Of a DNA stretch of 64,000 bases, positions 25,286 through 34,999 are shown piece by piece. The stretch comes from Rhodobacter sp. TJ_12. GTDB taxonomy: Bacteria > Pseudomonadota > Alphaproteobacteria > Rhodobacterales > Rhodobacteraceae. The notes under the pieces were generated by a model. That model worked only from the letters and a program-made list of their open reading frames with translations, did not search any database and was not told the DNA's origin. The position numbers and the translations under genes were made by a program. Position 1 is the stretch's first letter; every line of letters begins with the position of its first letter. Location of the stretch: assembly GCF_020023995.1 (NCBI RefSeq), contig NZ_NRRD01000021.1:1-64000 (forward strand). Reading direction: 5' to 3'.

Positions 25286-27298
25286 TCAGGCGGTTTCCCA
25301 GATCGATTTCAGGTCGCGCACCTCAAGCGCACGGGTAAAGATGGCGCGTTGGCTTTCCGTGGCTGTTTCCAAGAGGGCCTCAATGCCGGGGCGATCCCTT
25401 TTCAGCCGTTCTGCAATATCATCGGGGGCCAAAAGGATCTGGGTGGTGAGCGCGGTCAGCGACGGGGCCGCCGCATCCGAAACCGGCACGGTGGCTGCGG
25501 GTGCCATGCGCGGCATCTGGCCAGCATGCGCCTGCAACCGTTCCAGCATCAGCCGGCGGATGTCATGAACAAAATTGTCGATCCCGTAAAGTTCCCAAAT
25601 CTGTGCCATCGCATGCCGTTTGCGCGCGAGATGATCCGGATCGGCGTGGATCGCTTTCAGCCGGTCAGGCAGTTCCAGAATGCTGGCCTTGTCTTCTTTG
25701 CAGAAGACAGCGGCCTCTTTCCACAGAGCGGGGTTGCCCGGCAGGGCGAGGTTGTCGGCAAGGATCACCGGAATCGAGCCGAGGCCGATGGATTCCCACA
25801 GCCGGATGGAGTTCGGCCCCGTTCCCGAGGGGCACAGGGAGAAGACGCTTTCGCGCAGGATTTTTTGAAAGTTTTTTGAGGCGTCGTTGTCAACGAGGTT
25901 GTCCGCCGTCTTGGCGAGGCCCCTCACCTGATGGTCATAGACGACCTTGTTGTAATGCCATGTGTCATTGCCGGTGATGAAGCCGGTATGGGTCTTTGAC
26001 AGATCATCGATGATGATATTGCGCGATTCCGTAAGATAGTACTGGTTCGCCTTGGCCCCGACGAAGGAATACAAGTGTTTCTTGGGGATTGCGGGCGCCT
26101 TCCAAAGATCTTTCGCCTGCACCGGATAAAGCGGGAAGGCATGCAAGGCGATGCCGGGAAATTTCGGCAGGGCAGGCTGATCTTGCACCGCGTGGGACCA
26201 GAAAATATCCGTGACACCCATCTCATCGAACAGTTCCTGAAAGCGCAGCATATGGATGTGCTGACAGGTCGTGATCACTGATTGCGCACCGGCTAGGCGC
26301 GGTTTCAGGGACAAAAGCTTTTGACGGAAGAATGCGGTCCGCTCCGGGTTCTTTTTATTGTGAAGAAGGTTGTCGATCAGCGTTGCCCAGGGAAAGGCCA
26401 AGTAAATCACGCTGCCATCGGTTTCCCGAAGTGCCAGATCTTCGGCCATCCGTTCAAAAGCGTGCTGTTCCGTGATCGCCGGGAACTGCCAGTTCCGGTC
26501 ATAGGCGACGATCGCATTGCTGATCTTACGTTTCGGCGTGCCAAGGCCCTGCCGCTCTTTCACGATGATCGTATCGTTCACTTTAATCCGCTCAACCGGG
26601 TCCGGTTTCAGCGACCAGATATCAAAGACCATTTTCGATGGTGTCGTAAGCGTCTCTGACGGGTGAACCCAAGCGGTGCCGCCCAGAATACGCTTGTCGA
26701 CATGGTTGTCGTAAGACCGAAGCTGGGTTTCATGCAGGTGAAAGGTTCGCACGAATTTGCAGGGATTGAAAATATCGTAGCCGTGCACCGAGAATACATA
26801 GCCGATTTTGTTGTCGCAACGCGGCACGCCCAGCGGAATTTCCATCTTGCGGCGGATTGCATCGGGCACCGGCACCCGCCCGTCAATGACCCAGACGTCC
26901 TGAGACCATTGTGGTTTGGGATGCATGCTGACCTTGTCGCCTTCGATCTCGTATCGGCTGATCGCGGCCAAGGCTTGGGGGCTGGTGTCAAAAATCTGCG
27001 GCAGCAGGGCTGCGGTCTCGTCAAGATAGATATCTGAATTGGCCAGAACCGAGATTGCATCTGTGCTGTGACGGGCGGTCAGATCAAGCCAGTCGGCATA
27101 GCTGGGCCGGCCATTGATCGGGATCACGGTCAGCTTGTCTGATGTAAAGGGCGGGGTGTGCCCATCATCAATCATCAGGAAAATTCTATCGACCTCTGCC
27201 ACGGCGATATTCTTTTCTAGGCAACGGTCAAGCTCTTTTTGCCGCTCAAAATCATCCGACAGATAGTAGGGCGTGTAGAGGTGGATTGTTCTTGTCAT
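25286..27298 (-). CDS. Exostosin-like (GT47) glycosyltransferase with an extra N-terminal domain
   Basis: The product is ~670 aa from the ATG at 27298; an upstream start at 27340 adds 14 unlikely residues. Residues ~1-250 look like a glycosyltransferase-A-type domain (RTIHLYTPYYLSDDFERQKE, SVLANSDIYLDETAALLPQI with a possible acidic metal motif, SQDVWVIDG). Residues ~270-590 resemble the exostosin domain: YSFVGAKANQYYLTESRN, ILRESVFSLCPSGTGPNSIR, LWESIGLGSIPVILADN, the last being the family hallmark. It may thus be a bifunctional chain-building enzyme. It is the first gene of a minus-strand run of glycan and secretion genes. Confidence 0.78.
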   Translation of the reverse strand: MTRTIHLYTPYYLSDDFERQKELDRCLEKNIAVAEVDRIFLMIDDGHTPPFTSDKLTVIPINGRPSYADWLDLTARHSTDAISVLANSDIYLDETAALLPQIFDTSPQALAAISRYEIEGDKVSMHPKPQWSQDVWVIDGRVPVPDAIRRKMEIPLGVPRCDNKIGYVFSVHGYDIFNPCKFVRTFHLHETQLRSYDNHVDKRILGGTAWVHPSETLTTPSKMVFDIWSLKPDPVERIKVNDTIIVKERQGLGTPKRKISNAIVAYDRNWQFPAITEQHAFERMAEDLALRETDGSVIYLAFPWATLIDNLLHNKKNPERTAFFRQKLLSLKPRLAGAQSVITTCQHIHMLRFQELFDEMGVTDIFWSHAVQDQPALPKFPGIALHAFPLYPVQAKDLWKAPAIPKKHLYSFVGAKANQYYLTESRNIIIDDLSKTHTGFITGNDTWHYNKVVYDHQVRGLAKTADNLVDNDASKNFQKILRESVFSLCPSGTGPNSIRLWESIGLGSIPVILADNLALPGNPALWKEAAVFCKEDKASILELPDRLKAIHADPDHLARKRHAMAQIWELYGIDNFVHDIRRLMLERLQAHAGQMPRMAPAATVPVSDAAAPSLTALTTQILLAPDDIAERLKRDRPGIEALLETATESQRAIFTRALEVRDLKSIWETA

Positions 27299-27878
27299 AG
27301 CCAGGTCCTGAAAATTAGCAGCCGGATGAATGCAAAACAAAACTGGTTAGGGGCCGCTTGCGGAGGATGCACCGGTTGTGCCGTTCCGCAGGTCTGGCCG
27401 GAATGCCACGTGATCGGTAAGGCCAGACTTGGCCCTAGGAAACTTATACCTGGGTCGGGAAACATGGCAACCGCGCGTTCTGCATCGCAGCATGTGCGGC
27501 CCACCTTTTGCGCGGTCTCATGGCGGTTGGGCATTGCGCCAAAACATCAGCTTGCGCTGCGCAGGCTTGCCCGGCGCGATCTAACGTCAAGGAACCCCTG
27601 TTTTGTCGGCCGATTTATGATCATGCGGTGGGCGAACGTGGGGCCATTCTTGCGGAGGATGCATGCAGGCTTTGTGGGGCGCCTCAACCGTGCCGGGCGC
27701 GACGGCGCAAGATCTGCGGGGTGTCGGCGGTCTGGCATGGGGGCATCTCGAAGCCATCACCGATCGCCGAAACAGCCGATAGATTTGGCCTACGTCTCAG
27801 TTGCCCCGGTCGCAAAACGACCGTGCTCCGGGGGCAGATTTCGGCTGCCCCCGGTTTGCTTTCTCAGGCTCGGCTGGC
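27299..27878. other. 580-bp intergenic region, no gene seen
   Basis: No reading frame here looks like a protein in any frame. The region carries the promoter of the exostosin-like gene (minus strand) and the 3' end of the large RTX transcript. It contains an exact 15-base direct repeat (CTTGCGGAGGATGCA at 27357-27371 and 27649-27663) and two hairpins near 27807-27854. A decayed gene or an sRNA cannot be excluded. Confidence 0.5.
27807..27854 (-). terminator. Double hairpin after the 1310-aa RTX gene
   Basis: CCGGGGGCAG/CTGCCCCCGG (27828-27854) is a perfect 10-bp stem with a seven-base loop, just beyond the RTX stop codon. A second perfect six-bp stem, CGGTCG/CGACCG, sits at 27807-27823. Neither has a strong T run on the minus strand, so termination may be partial or Rho-assisted. 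Confidence 0.5.
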
Positions 27879-28394
27879 TTAGGCGAGCAAATCGTATTCC
27901 GTGCCACCGATCATGATGTTGATGCTGTCTTGGCCTGCGCCATCGACCAGCGCCCAGAGGATCTGTCCCGTCGGGCGGTAGATCACGAAGGCCTCATCGA
28001 CATTGTCATCCCCGGCTGTCGTGGTGGCAAAGTTGACCTGAAAATCGTTTACCCGGCCAGAAGCCCCGAACCGCAGAACATCGCCATCCGCGGCGGTGTA
28101 ATCTTGGATCCAGTCCGATCCATGACCGGCGATGCCGGTATGGTAGAACGTATCGGCATCCGCCCCGCCATTGACGAGGTCATTGCCGAACCCGCCATTG
28201 ATGAAGTCATTGCCATTGCCGCCAAAGATCTGGTCGGCATAGACCGATCCGGTCAGGTAATCATCGCCGTCATTCCCGATCACCAGATCGGCGCCATAGC
28301 CGCCCTCAATCGTGTCGCTTCCGTTGCCGCCGTTCAGATCGTCATTGCCATCGCCGCCGTCGATGCTGTCATTGCCGTCGCCGCCATAGATGAT
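27879..28394 (-). repeat. RTX C-terminal secretion cassette, copy A
   Basis: The last 171 codons of the 1310-aa RTX gene align without gaps to copies B (31974-32489) and C (37865-38380). The final ~40 residues, with [20 protein letters not shown], are nearly identical in all three. Confidence 0.9.
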
Positions 28395-31300
28395 GTCGCG
28401 TTTGTCGGCGGAACTCAGGCCGCCGCGGATCACATCGTCGCCGTCGCCGCCCGAAAGCGTGTCACGCCCGTCGCCGCCATCAAGCGTGTCATTGCCCTGA
28501 GAGCCGCGCAGACGGTCATCGCCGTTGAGCCCGAACAGGATGTCATCGCCCAGACCGCCGTCGAAATCTTCTGATGCCGCCGTGCCAGTGTAAAGATCCC
28601 CGGCATCGCTCAGAACCTGTGCTGTCAGCTCTTCGGCGTCATTGCCGATCATCGAAATCAGCGTGCTATGATCCCAAACCGTTCCGTCGGCAAAGATAAT
28701 CTGTTCGATTGTCCCGGCCTGCCCGGCATTGAGCGTATCCGCGATGACCACGTAATCTTCGGTGCCGTCATGGAATTGATCGGAGCCGCGGAAACGGATG
28801 ACGACATTGGGCAGATTGGGGTTCTGAAGCTGCACGGAGGCCTGCGCCGCCGTGTAGCTGTGGAAGATGATCGTATCGGTGCCGCTCCCGCCCTGATCGG
28901 TGACCAGATCATAGCCGTCGCCAGCGTAGAAATGATAGGTGTCAGACCCGTCGCCGCCCGACATCGTGTCGCGCCCGGCATCGCTGGTTAGGATATCGTC
29001 TCCGGCATAGCTGAACAGGCTGTTATCGGCGGTCGAACCGACGAGCGTATCGTTGTAATCCGACCCATGCGCATGTTCGATGCTGATCAAGACATCTTCG
29101 CCGCGCAGCCCGTCGCGCGCGATGCCTTCTTGCAGGTTGACGCCCACGATATCGGTCGAGGTGATGTAGCGCACAAGATCCGCGCCGTCGCCCCCGTCAA
29201 GCGTATCATCGCCCGCTTCGCCCCAAAGCTTGTCATCGCCCGCGCCGCCATGCACCTCGTCATCGCCGTCGCCTGCGGTGATGACATCCGCACCGCCGCC
29301 GCCGTTGATGGTATCGTCGCCCGCATAGGCCGAGATGTTATTGGCGCCGTCATCGCCGGTAATCATATCGGCAAAGGCCGAGGTATAAACATCCTCGATC
29401 CCGCTCAGATGATCGGTGGCACCGCCGCCATCGGTCGCCAGCCCGGTTTGGAGGCTCACCACCACCCCGGCCGCATCGTCCATGTAGCTGACCCGGTCGG
29501 TCCCGTCGCCGCCGTCAATCGTATCCGAGCCGGTTTCCCCCCAGATCGTATCATTCCCGCCGCCGCCATCGAGCACGTCATTGCCCCAGCCGCCAAGAAT
29601 AAGATCCGCGCCGCCGCCAGCAGAAACCGTATCGGCCCCGCCATAGGTTTCGATCCGGTTCGCCGCATTATCGCCGGTCACCCGGTCGGCATGTTCCGAG
29701 GTGAACACATCCTCGATACTGATCAACGTATCGGTCGCGCCCGATCCGTCACGCGCGGTGCCCGCGAGCATATTGACGGTGACCCCGGCGGTATCACCCA
29801 TGAAGCTGGCACGGTCTTCGCCATCGCCGCCATTGAGCGTATCTGCCCCGGCATCGCCCCAAAGCGTGTCATCGCCGGTGCCGCCGCGCAGCATGTCGGC
29901 CCCATCGCCACCCAGCAAAAGGTCGGTGCCGGCCAAACCGTCCAGCGTGTCATTCCCGGCTTCGCCCTCTAGCCGGTTTGAGGCATCCGAGCCGCTGACC
30001 ACGTCGTTATAATCGGTGGCGTAGATGTCTTCGATGCTGATCAGCGTATCAGTGTCGCCGAAGCCATCGGTGGCCGTGCCCGCCGCCAGATCGACCACAA
30101 TCCCTGCCGTGCCGCCGGTGGCATAATCTTCACGGTAGTTGACCGCGTCGACGCCACCGGCGCCGTTCAGCGTGTCATTGCCCGCAAGTCCCCAGAAGAA
30201 GTTGGTCTCGGCGCTGCCGGTGATCCGATCGGCTAGGGCCGTGGCGCGAATATCGTCGATGTTGATCAGTGTATCAGTGTCGCCGAAAGTGTCGGTCGCA
30301 ACACCGGTGGTCAGGTTCACCACCACACCCTGCGTGCCATATTCGCGCTGGCCGGTTTCAACATTGACCGAGCCCACACGCATTTCGGCATCATAAATCA
30401 CCGTATCGCGGCGGCCCGATCCGCCGTTGATCGTGTCGTTGCCCTGATTGCCGGAGAACCATTCCAGATAGTCATGCGCCGTATTGCCGCCGATCAGCAC
30501 GTCGTCATACATCGTGCCGCCGACTTCGAGGAAATAAAGCGCGTCGGTGAAATCGACCCGGGTGCCCGCCGCCGTCGCGATGCCGGTGGCCAAGTTTACG
30601 GTGACTGCGGAATCGAGCTGGAAGACGATGTGATGGGCATAGGCCGATCCGGTCGCATCGGTCCCGGTGATCGTTTTCGTGCCCCGCCCGTCAATCACCA
30701 CAGTATCGCGAGCATCGGCAATCGTGGTGCCAACAATGACATGGTCATTGCCGCTGCCGGTGTAGATCAGGTTATTCCCGTCGCGCCCGTTGATCGTGTC
30801 ATTGCCGGCATCGCCGAAGAAGCGCTCGTCCTCTGCATCCGAGCCGAGCAGCACATCGTCTTGTGCGCTGGCCCGGACATATTCGATGCTGCTCAGGCTG
30901 TCTGTATGGCCCCAGGTGTCGGTCGCCGTGCCAGCGGCCAGGTCGACAGTGATGCCGCCTGTCCCGGTTTCCAGCGTATACATTGCGAGGTCTTCGCCTG
31001 CGCCGCCGGTCAGCGTATCGGCCCCGGCCCCGCCCACAAGCGTGTCGCCGGTGGCGCCCGCGCGCAAAAGGTCCGCGCCTTCGCGCCCGAACAGGTAATC
31101 GCTGTCACTGTCCGAGCCGATCAGCGTATCGCGCATCGCGGTGCCATAGACCCGTTCGATGCCGCTGAATGTATCGGTATCGCCCCAGGTATCCGTGGCG
31201 CGGCCGGTGTTGAGGTTCACATTGACCCCATTGCTGCCCTGTTCCAAGAAATAGGCCAGCTGGTCATCACCCGCCCCGCCGGTCAGCGTATCATTGCCGG

Positions 31301-31811
31301 CATCGCCCACCAAAGTGTCGGCCCCGCCGCGCCCGTTGATATTGTCGTCCCCGTCTTCGCCGGCCAGAAAATCACCGATCGATGCCGCGCCCAGCAGCGT
31401 GTCTGCATAATTGGACCCGTAGACCCTTTCGATGCTGATCAGCCGGTCTGTCGTTCCATAGGTGTCGGTTGCGGTGCCGGTTTCCATATCGACCGTGACA
31501 CCCGAGGTTCCCGGTTCGCGGTAGTAAAGAACCTGATCCTCGCCAGCGCCGCCATCCAAGGTATCGGCCCCCTGCCCCCCAAACAGCAGGTCCACACCCT
31601 CTGCGCCGGACAGGGAATCCGCCCCGTCGCCGCCATTGAGAACGTCGTTGCCCGTTCCGCCCGACAAAGTGTCTGCCCCATCGCCGCCGGACAGGGTGTC
31701 GTTGCCAGCGAGGCCGGTCAGCAGATCGTTGCCGCCATATCCTGTCAGCAGGTCGTCGCCAGACGCGCCTTGCAATGTGTCGGCTGCGTTGGTGCCGGAA
31801 GTGGTGACCAT
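27879..31811 (-). CDS. Large RTX calcium-binding repeat protein, 1310 aa
   Basis: The protein is almost entirely beta-roll: GGxGxDxLx nonapeptides begin at residue ~14 ([17 protein letters not shown]) and run nearly to the end. Between blocks lie about nine copies of a longer module with the core G(T/I/V)ATDxxGxTDxLxxIExVxGS, for example [20 protein letters not shown]; the fourth copy is degenerate. There is no signal peptide and no enzymatic domain. The last 171 residues are an ungapped match to those of the other two RTX proteins and end [16 protein letters not shown], the probable type I secretion signal. Likely a secreted, Ca2+-folded surface or matrix protein. A GAGG precedes the ATG at 31811. 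Confidence 0.93.
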   Translation of the reverse strand: MVTTSGTNAADTLQGASGDDLLTGYGGNDLLTGLAGNDTLSGGDGADTLSGGTGNDVLNGGDGADSLSGAEGVDLLFGGQGADTLDGGAGEDQVLYYREPGTSGVTVDMETGTATDTYGTTDRLISIERVYGSNYADTLLGAASIGDFLAGEDGDDNINGRGGADTLVGDAGNDTLTGGAGDDQLAYFLEQGSNGVNVNLNTGRATDTWGDTDTFSGIERVYGTAMRDTLIGSDSDSDYLFGREGADLLRAGATGDTLVGGAGADTLTGGAGEDLAMYTLETGTGGITVDLAAGTATDTWGHTDSLSSIEYVRASAQDDVLLGSDAEDERFFGDAGNDTINGRDGNNLIYTGSGNDHVIVGTTIADARDTVVIDGRGTKTITGTDATGSAYAHHIVFQLDSAVTVNLATGIATAAGTRVDFTDALYFLEVGGTMYDDVLIGGNTAHDYLEWFSGNQGNDTINGGSGRRDTVIYDAEMRVGSVNVETGQREYGTQGVVVNLTTGVATDTFGDTDTLINIDDIRATALADRITGSAETNFFWGLAGNDTLNGAGGVDAVNYREDYATGGTAGIVVDLAAGTATDGFGDTDTLISIEDIYATDYNDVVSGSDASNRLEGEAGNDTLDGLAGTDLLLGGDGADMLRGGTGDDTLWGDAGADTLNGGDGEDRASFMGDTAGVTVNMLAGTARDGSGATDTLISIEDVFTSEHADRVTGDNAANRIETYGGADTVSAGGGADLILGGWGNDVLDGGGGNDTIWGETGSDTIDGGDGTDRVSYMDDAAGVVVSLQTGLATDGGGATDHLSGIEDVYTSAFADMITGDDGANNISAYAGDDTINGGGGADVITAGDGDDEVHGGAGDDKLWGEAGDDTLDGGDGADLVRYITSTDIVGVNLQEGIARDGLRGEDVLISIEHAHGSDYNDTLVGSTADNSLFSYAGDDILTSDAGRDTMSGGDGSDTYHFYAGDGYDLVTDQGGSGTDTIIFHSYTAAQASVQLQNPNLPNVVIRFRGSDQFHDGTEDYVVIADTLNAGQAGTIEQIIFADGTVWDHSTLISMIGNDAEELTAQVLSDAGDLYTGTAASEDFDGGLGDDILFGLNGDDRLRGSQGNDTLDGGDGRDTLSGGDGDDVIRGGLSSADKRDIIYGGDGNDSIDGGDGNDDLNGGNGSDTIEGGYGADLVIGNDGDDYLTGSVYADQIFGGNGNDFINGGFGNDLVNGGADADTFYHTGIAGHGSDWIQDYTAADGDVLRFGASGRVNDFQVNFATTTAGDDNVDEAFVIYRPTGQILWALVDGAGQDSINIMIGGTEYDLLA

Positions 31812-31892
31812 GGATGAAACCTCGTCTGAATGTGGATGTCGGGGATTGGGTGGCTGTTCCTTACGGTTGCGATGACGTTATGAACATATCGT

Positions 31893-31942
31893 TTTTAAAA
31901 CCCTAAAACCGGCACAGGAATCACCGCTGAACACTGTGCCGG
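31893..31942 (-). terminator. Rho-independent terminator of the M10 protease gene
   Basis: On the minus strand CCGGCACAG (31942-31934) pairs perfectly with CTGTGCCGG (31917-31909) around a 16-base loop and is followed at once by TTTTAGGGTTTT. It lies 31 bases beyond the protease stop codon and separates it from the 1310-aa RTX gene. Confidence 0.78.
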
Positions 31943-31973
31943 TGGGTCGGTTGCGGAGCGGTCTGCCGCCCCG

Positions 31974-32489
31974 TCAGGCCAGCAAATCGTATTCTGTGCC
32001 CCCGATCAGGATGTTGATACTGTCCTGCCCGGCACCATCGACCAGCGCCCAAAGGATCTGACCCGTGGGGCGGTAAATGACGAAGGCCTCATCGACATTG
32101 TCATCGCCTGCCGGCGTGGCCGCGTAGTTCACCTGAAACTGTCCTGCCGTGGCCGCTGCGCCGTATTGCAGCACGTCGCCTTCTGCGGCGTCATAATCCT
32201 GAATCCAGTCCGATCCGTGGCCCAAAATCCCGGTATGGTAGAAGGTATCCGCATCCGCCCCGCCATTCAGCCGGTCATTGCCGAAACCGCCATTGAGGAA
32301 GTCATCCGCATCGCCGCCGAAGATCTGATCGGAATAGACGGAGCCTGTCAAAAAATCATTGCCGCCATTGCCGATCAGCGTATCCGCGCCGTAGTTGCCG
32401 GCCATGGAATCATCGCCTTCGCCGCCATTAAGCTCATCATTGCCCCAACCGCCATCGATGCTGTCATTGCCGTTTCCGCCATAGATCAA
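31974..32489 (-). repeat. RTX C-terminal secretion cassette, copy B
   Basis: The 171 C-terminal codons of the M10 protease gene, ungapped against copies A (27879-28394, same strand) and C (37865-38380, opposite strand). Homologous recombination between copies A and B could delete or fuse the genes. Confidence 0.9.
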
Positions 32490-34019
32490 ATCGCTCAGGT
32501 CTGTCTCTGTGGTGCCGCCATAGATGACATCATCGCCGTCGCCACCGTTGAGCGTGTCACGTCCTTCGCCGCCGTGAAGCGTATCGGCCCCGTTTTCGCC
32601 GCGCAGCCGGTCATGGCCGCTGCCTCCGGTCAGGATATTGTCTGCGGCATTGCCCGAGACCGTATCATTGCCGGTTCCCGTGATCGCGTTTTCGATCACT
32701 GTATCGCGGGCGATGAGCAAATTGCCGGTCTGTCCGTAAACATCAGAAATCGCTTCTTGCAAAAGGTCGACCCGCTGATTGGCGACCGAGCCCGATAGAT
32801 CAAGCGTATCCTCGCCGCCTGTATCATAAAGTGTCAGCGTCACCCCGCGGTCGATGGCGCCGGCGCTGACACCGCCATAAAGCGCTGCCAGATCCGCAGT
32901 GTAGACGGTATCGCCGGGCCGTTGATCCGCCGGGGCCCCATAAAGGTCGTGGATCGCGATGATATCGGCGATCATCGGCGTGACAACATAGGCATAGGAG
33001 GCGTTGATCGTGGTGTTATCCGTTTGGCTGAAGTAGGACATGATCGTGGCCTGCCAGCTATCATTGGCATAGATCGCGTCCTGGGGATAAGTGGCCGACC
33101 CGTTGTAATCGCCGGCATGGGCCAGACCCAGCGCATGGCCGATTTCGTGAATGAAGGTCTGGAAGGAATAGCTGTCGAGCTCGATCTGCGCCTGTCCGCC
33201 CACCAGGCGCCAATCTCCGGAAAACCAGTCTTCGGTGATCGTCACGGTGGCAGAGAGGATCTCACTGCCGCTGAGGATCGTGGAGGTATAGGCTGAGGTG
33301 CTGTAATCGTTGTGATCGAAGCTGATATCGGCGCTGCCGGTGGTGACCTCGAACTGAATGCCCGACACATTCGTCCAGGCCCGCAAGGCCGCCAGCGCAA
33401 AGGCCTGACCGCCCGCATTCATCGCGCTGATATTCACACTCAGCGTGTCGCCGGTCTGAATGTCAAAGCTCTGGCGGCTTTCCCCCCAAAAGGCTTGGCC
33501 GTCATCCGTCAACTGATGGGCGATCTGATCATAGCTGTAAACAGGCAGGACCGTTTCCCCGGTCGTGTCTTCGATGACGCTCAGAACATAGCTGCCGGTA
33601 TCCACAGAGCTGTAATCTGGATTGGCGGTATAGAAGGATTGTGCCTCAAGGTAATAGGTGCCGCTGGTGTTGATCGTGATGGTGATCATCGAATCATATG
33701 TGCCACCGCTATCGTCATCGTAGGTGACCAAATTTCCCTGTGCGTCATAGAGGCTCAGAAACGGATCAGAAAGCGCATTAATTCCGGTGCCCTCAAGTGA
33801 AATCACGTAGCGGGTTCCAGCCTCCAAATTCACCGCGACCCAGTCTAGATCGCTGTCGCTGGCGATGGTGCCGGTGAAGCTGTCCCCGACGGAGATCGTA
33901 TAGGGGGTTGTCCGGTTGGGGGCGGCATCCGTCGTTTCGGTGATTGCGGCATGAAGCACGGTGTCAGAGACAGCCGTCGCCGTCACAGCATCGGAAAGGG
34001 AGGCTCGGTTCGCAATCAT
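31974..34019 (-). CDS. Serralysin-type (M10) zinc metalloprotease with RTX C-terminus
   Basis: 681 aa. Residues ~44-148 are a PPC (bacterial pre-peptidase C-terminal-like) beta domain, placed here N-terminal to the catalytic domain. The protease domain (~155-365) has the metzincin zinc motif HEIGHALGLAH (His291, Glu292, His295, His301) and the Met-turn IMSYF (Met327). RTX nonapeptides run from ~455 to ~585 and the shared C-terminal cassette from 511 to 681 (ends [14 protein letters not shown]). No Sec signal; it should leave by the PrtD-type T1SS at 17.5-20.5 kb and fold outside on Ca2+. It follows a small exported protein gene by 48 bases. Confidence 0.95.
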   Translation of the reverse strand: MIANRASLSDAVTATAVSDTVLHAAITETTDAAPNRTTPYTISVGDSFTGTIASDSDLDWVAVNLEAGTRYVISLEGTGINALSDPFLSLYDAQGNLVTYDDDSGGTYDSMITITINTSGTYYLEAQSFYTANPDYSSVDTGSYVLSVIEDTTGETVLPVYSYDQIAHQLTDDGQAFWGESRQSFDIQTGDTLSVNISAMNAGGQAFALAALRAWTNVSGIQFEVTTGSADISFDHNDYSTSAYTSTILSGSEILSATVTITEDWFSGDWRLVGGQAQIELDSYSFQTFIHEIGHALGLAHAGDYNGSATYPQDAIYANDSWQATIMSYFSQTDNTTINASYAYVVTPMIADIIAIHDLYGAPADQRPGDTVYTADLAALYGGVSAGAIDRGVTLTLYDTGGEDTLDLSGSVANQRVDLLQEAISDVYGQTGNLLIARDTVIENAITGTGNDTVSGNAADNILTGGSGHDRLRGENGADTLHGGEGRDTLNGGDGDDVIYGGTTETDLSDLIYGGNGNDSIDGGWGNDELNGGEGDDSMAGNYGADTLIGNGGNDFLTGSVYSDQIFGGDADDFLNGGFGNDRLNGGADADTFYHTGILGHGSDWIQDYDAAEGDVLQYGAAATAGQFQVNYAATPAGDDNVDEAFVIYRPTGQILWALVDGAGQDSINILIGGTEYDLLA

Positions 34020-34067
34020 TCAAAAGTCCTTTCATATACCGGGATGCAGACGCGATTACGGATGCTT

Positions 34068-34472
34068 CTAGCCGAGATCCCCGGCGAGAATGTGGCGAAT
34101 CAGGCGTTTTACCGCCTGCTGGGAGAGGGGCTGATCACGGGAAATCAAACGCAATGGTGGTTCCGGGTTTTCGCCGGGACGCTGGGTCCATGCCAGCAGC
34201 CGGTGCGGGCCTTGCGGTTCCACATGCAGAATCAGGCGATCTGCATTTTGTAAGGCAAAGCCGGCGGCGGCTTGTTCCGCCCAGCGACAGATCTGCGCGC
34301 CCGTGGTTTCTGTGGCGTGGCACTGAACCGGCAGCACCTGTGCATGGGCTGAAGTCAGCGCAAACCATCCGCATAGAAGAACAGATGATAACCCGAATGC
34401 CAGAGCCAGATATCTCGTTTTTCGTCCCGGGTCCTGCCACGGTTTGTCCCGCAGGCGCAGGCTGTGGGGCAT
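34068..34472 (-). CDS. Small exported or membrane-anchored protein upstream of the protease
   Basis: The ATG at 34472 is preceded by GGAG at good spacing (a TTG four codons earlier is less likely) and gives ~134 aa. An N-terminal basic region is followed by a hydrophobic stretch and a signal-peptidase-like site, CGWFALTSAHAQ. The mature part has two cysteines (VQCHATET, QICRWAEQAA) and no family I recognise. It precedes the M10 protease by 48 bases and is probably cotranscribed. Serralysin genes often sit beside a periplasmic inhibitor (Inh), but this sequence does not resemble Inh, so no function is assigned. Confidence 0.6.
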   Translation of the reverse strand: MPHSLRLRDKPWQDPGRKTRYLALAFGLSSVLLCGWFALTSAHAQVLPVQCHATETTGAQICRWAEQAAAGFALQNADRLILHVEPQGPHRLLAWTQRPGENPEPPLRLISRDQPLSQQAVKRLIRHILAGDLG

Positions 34473-34678
34473 ATTCTGCTCCAATTTTCACAGCAATGAC
34501 GATCAACCAAAGTAATAGTCTATTTGAAAGTTTAACAAACTGTTTTAAAGTCCTCACGGGAATGTGTGGGCGGTTTGTCGGCACGTTTCATGATGAAAGA
34601 ATGTGACGCCCAGGCGCCGCAAGATGTCCGGCGGTTGTCAGCGAAGGGTGGCAGGCCGGCTCAGGGGAGGAAGAAACG
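34473..34678. promoter_or_regulatory. AT-rich divergent intergenic region
   Basis: These ~200 bases separate the exported-protein/protease pair (minus) from the small membrane protein and 1126-aa RTX gene (plus). The segment 34490-34560 is clearly more AT-rich than its surroundings and is the likely site of both promoters. I could not fix clear -35/-10 pairs. Confidence 0.4.
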
Positions 34679-34957
34679 ATGGGATTCATCGCTGTCCTGC
34701 TTCTGACGGGTGGTGGTGTTTCGGCCCTGTTCCGGACCGCCGCGTTAAGTCCGCTTGCGCACAAGCTGACCCGTCACCGGGTCTGGGTTCTCGATAGCTT
34801 TAATAAGTACGCCTGGATCGCTGCCGGTCTGGTTCTTCTGATCCTTTTGATCACGAAGGCCGAGACAGGGCGGGAAATTGCGATAGTGGGGGCCGCCTGG
34901 ATGGCGGCGACCGCCGCTGTCTGGTTCCTGCCACCGGCACTGCTCCGTTTTTTCTAA
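34679..34957 (+). CDS. Small three-helix membrane protein
   Basis: The 92-aa product has a strong Shine-Dalgarno (GGGGAGGAAG) eight bases before the ATG. It has three hydrophobic stretches: FIAVLLLTGGGVSALF (~3-18), YAWIAAGLVLLILLI (~44-58) and IVGAAWMAATAAVWFLPPAL (~69-88), with a basic loop HKLTRHR between the first two. I recognise no family. It lies 42 bases before the 1126-aa RTX gene on the same strand, so a link with that gene is possible but not shown. Confidence 0.6.
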   Translation: MGFIAVLLLTGGGVSALFRTAALSPLAHKLTRHRVWVLDSFNKYAWIAAGLVLLILLITKAETGREIAIVGAAWMAATAAVWFLPPALLRFF

Positions 34958-34999
34958 CCGGCATCAACCGGGGCCAAGCCCTTTTCGGGAGGAAACAAA

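Noticed and set aside
27879-31811. Regularly spaced repeats that could be mistaken for a CRISPR array
   Set aside because: The repeats are in-frame coding repeats with a 27-base (nonapeptide) period and variable bases; no leader or cas genes.
29067-31817. Long open frames on the plus strand opposite the RTX gene
   Set aside because: Periodic Ala/Val/Ile-Pro sequence is the reverse complement of the GGxGxD repeats; the opposite strand has the recognisable protein.
34135-34584. Alternative 149-codon minus-strand frame overlapping the small exported protein gene
   Set aside because: The overlapping frame with a signal peptide, GGAG ribosome-binding site and normal codon use is more credible.
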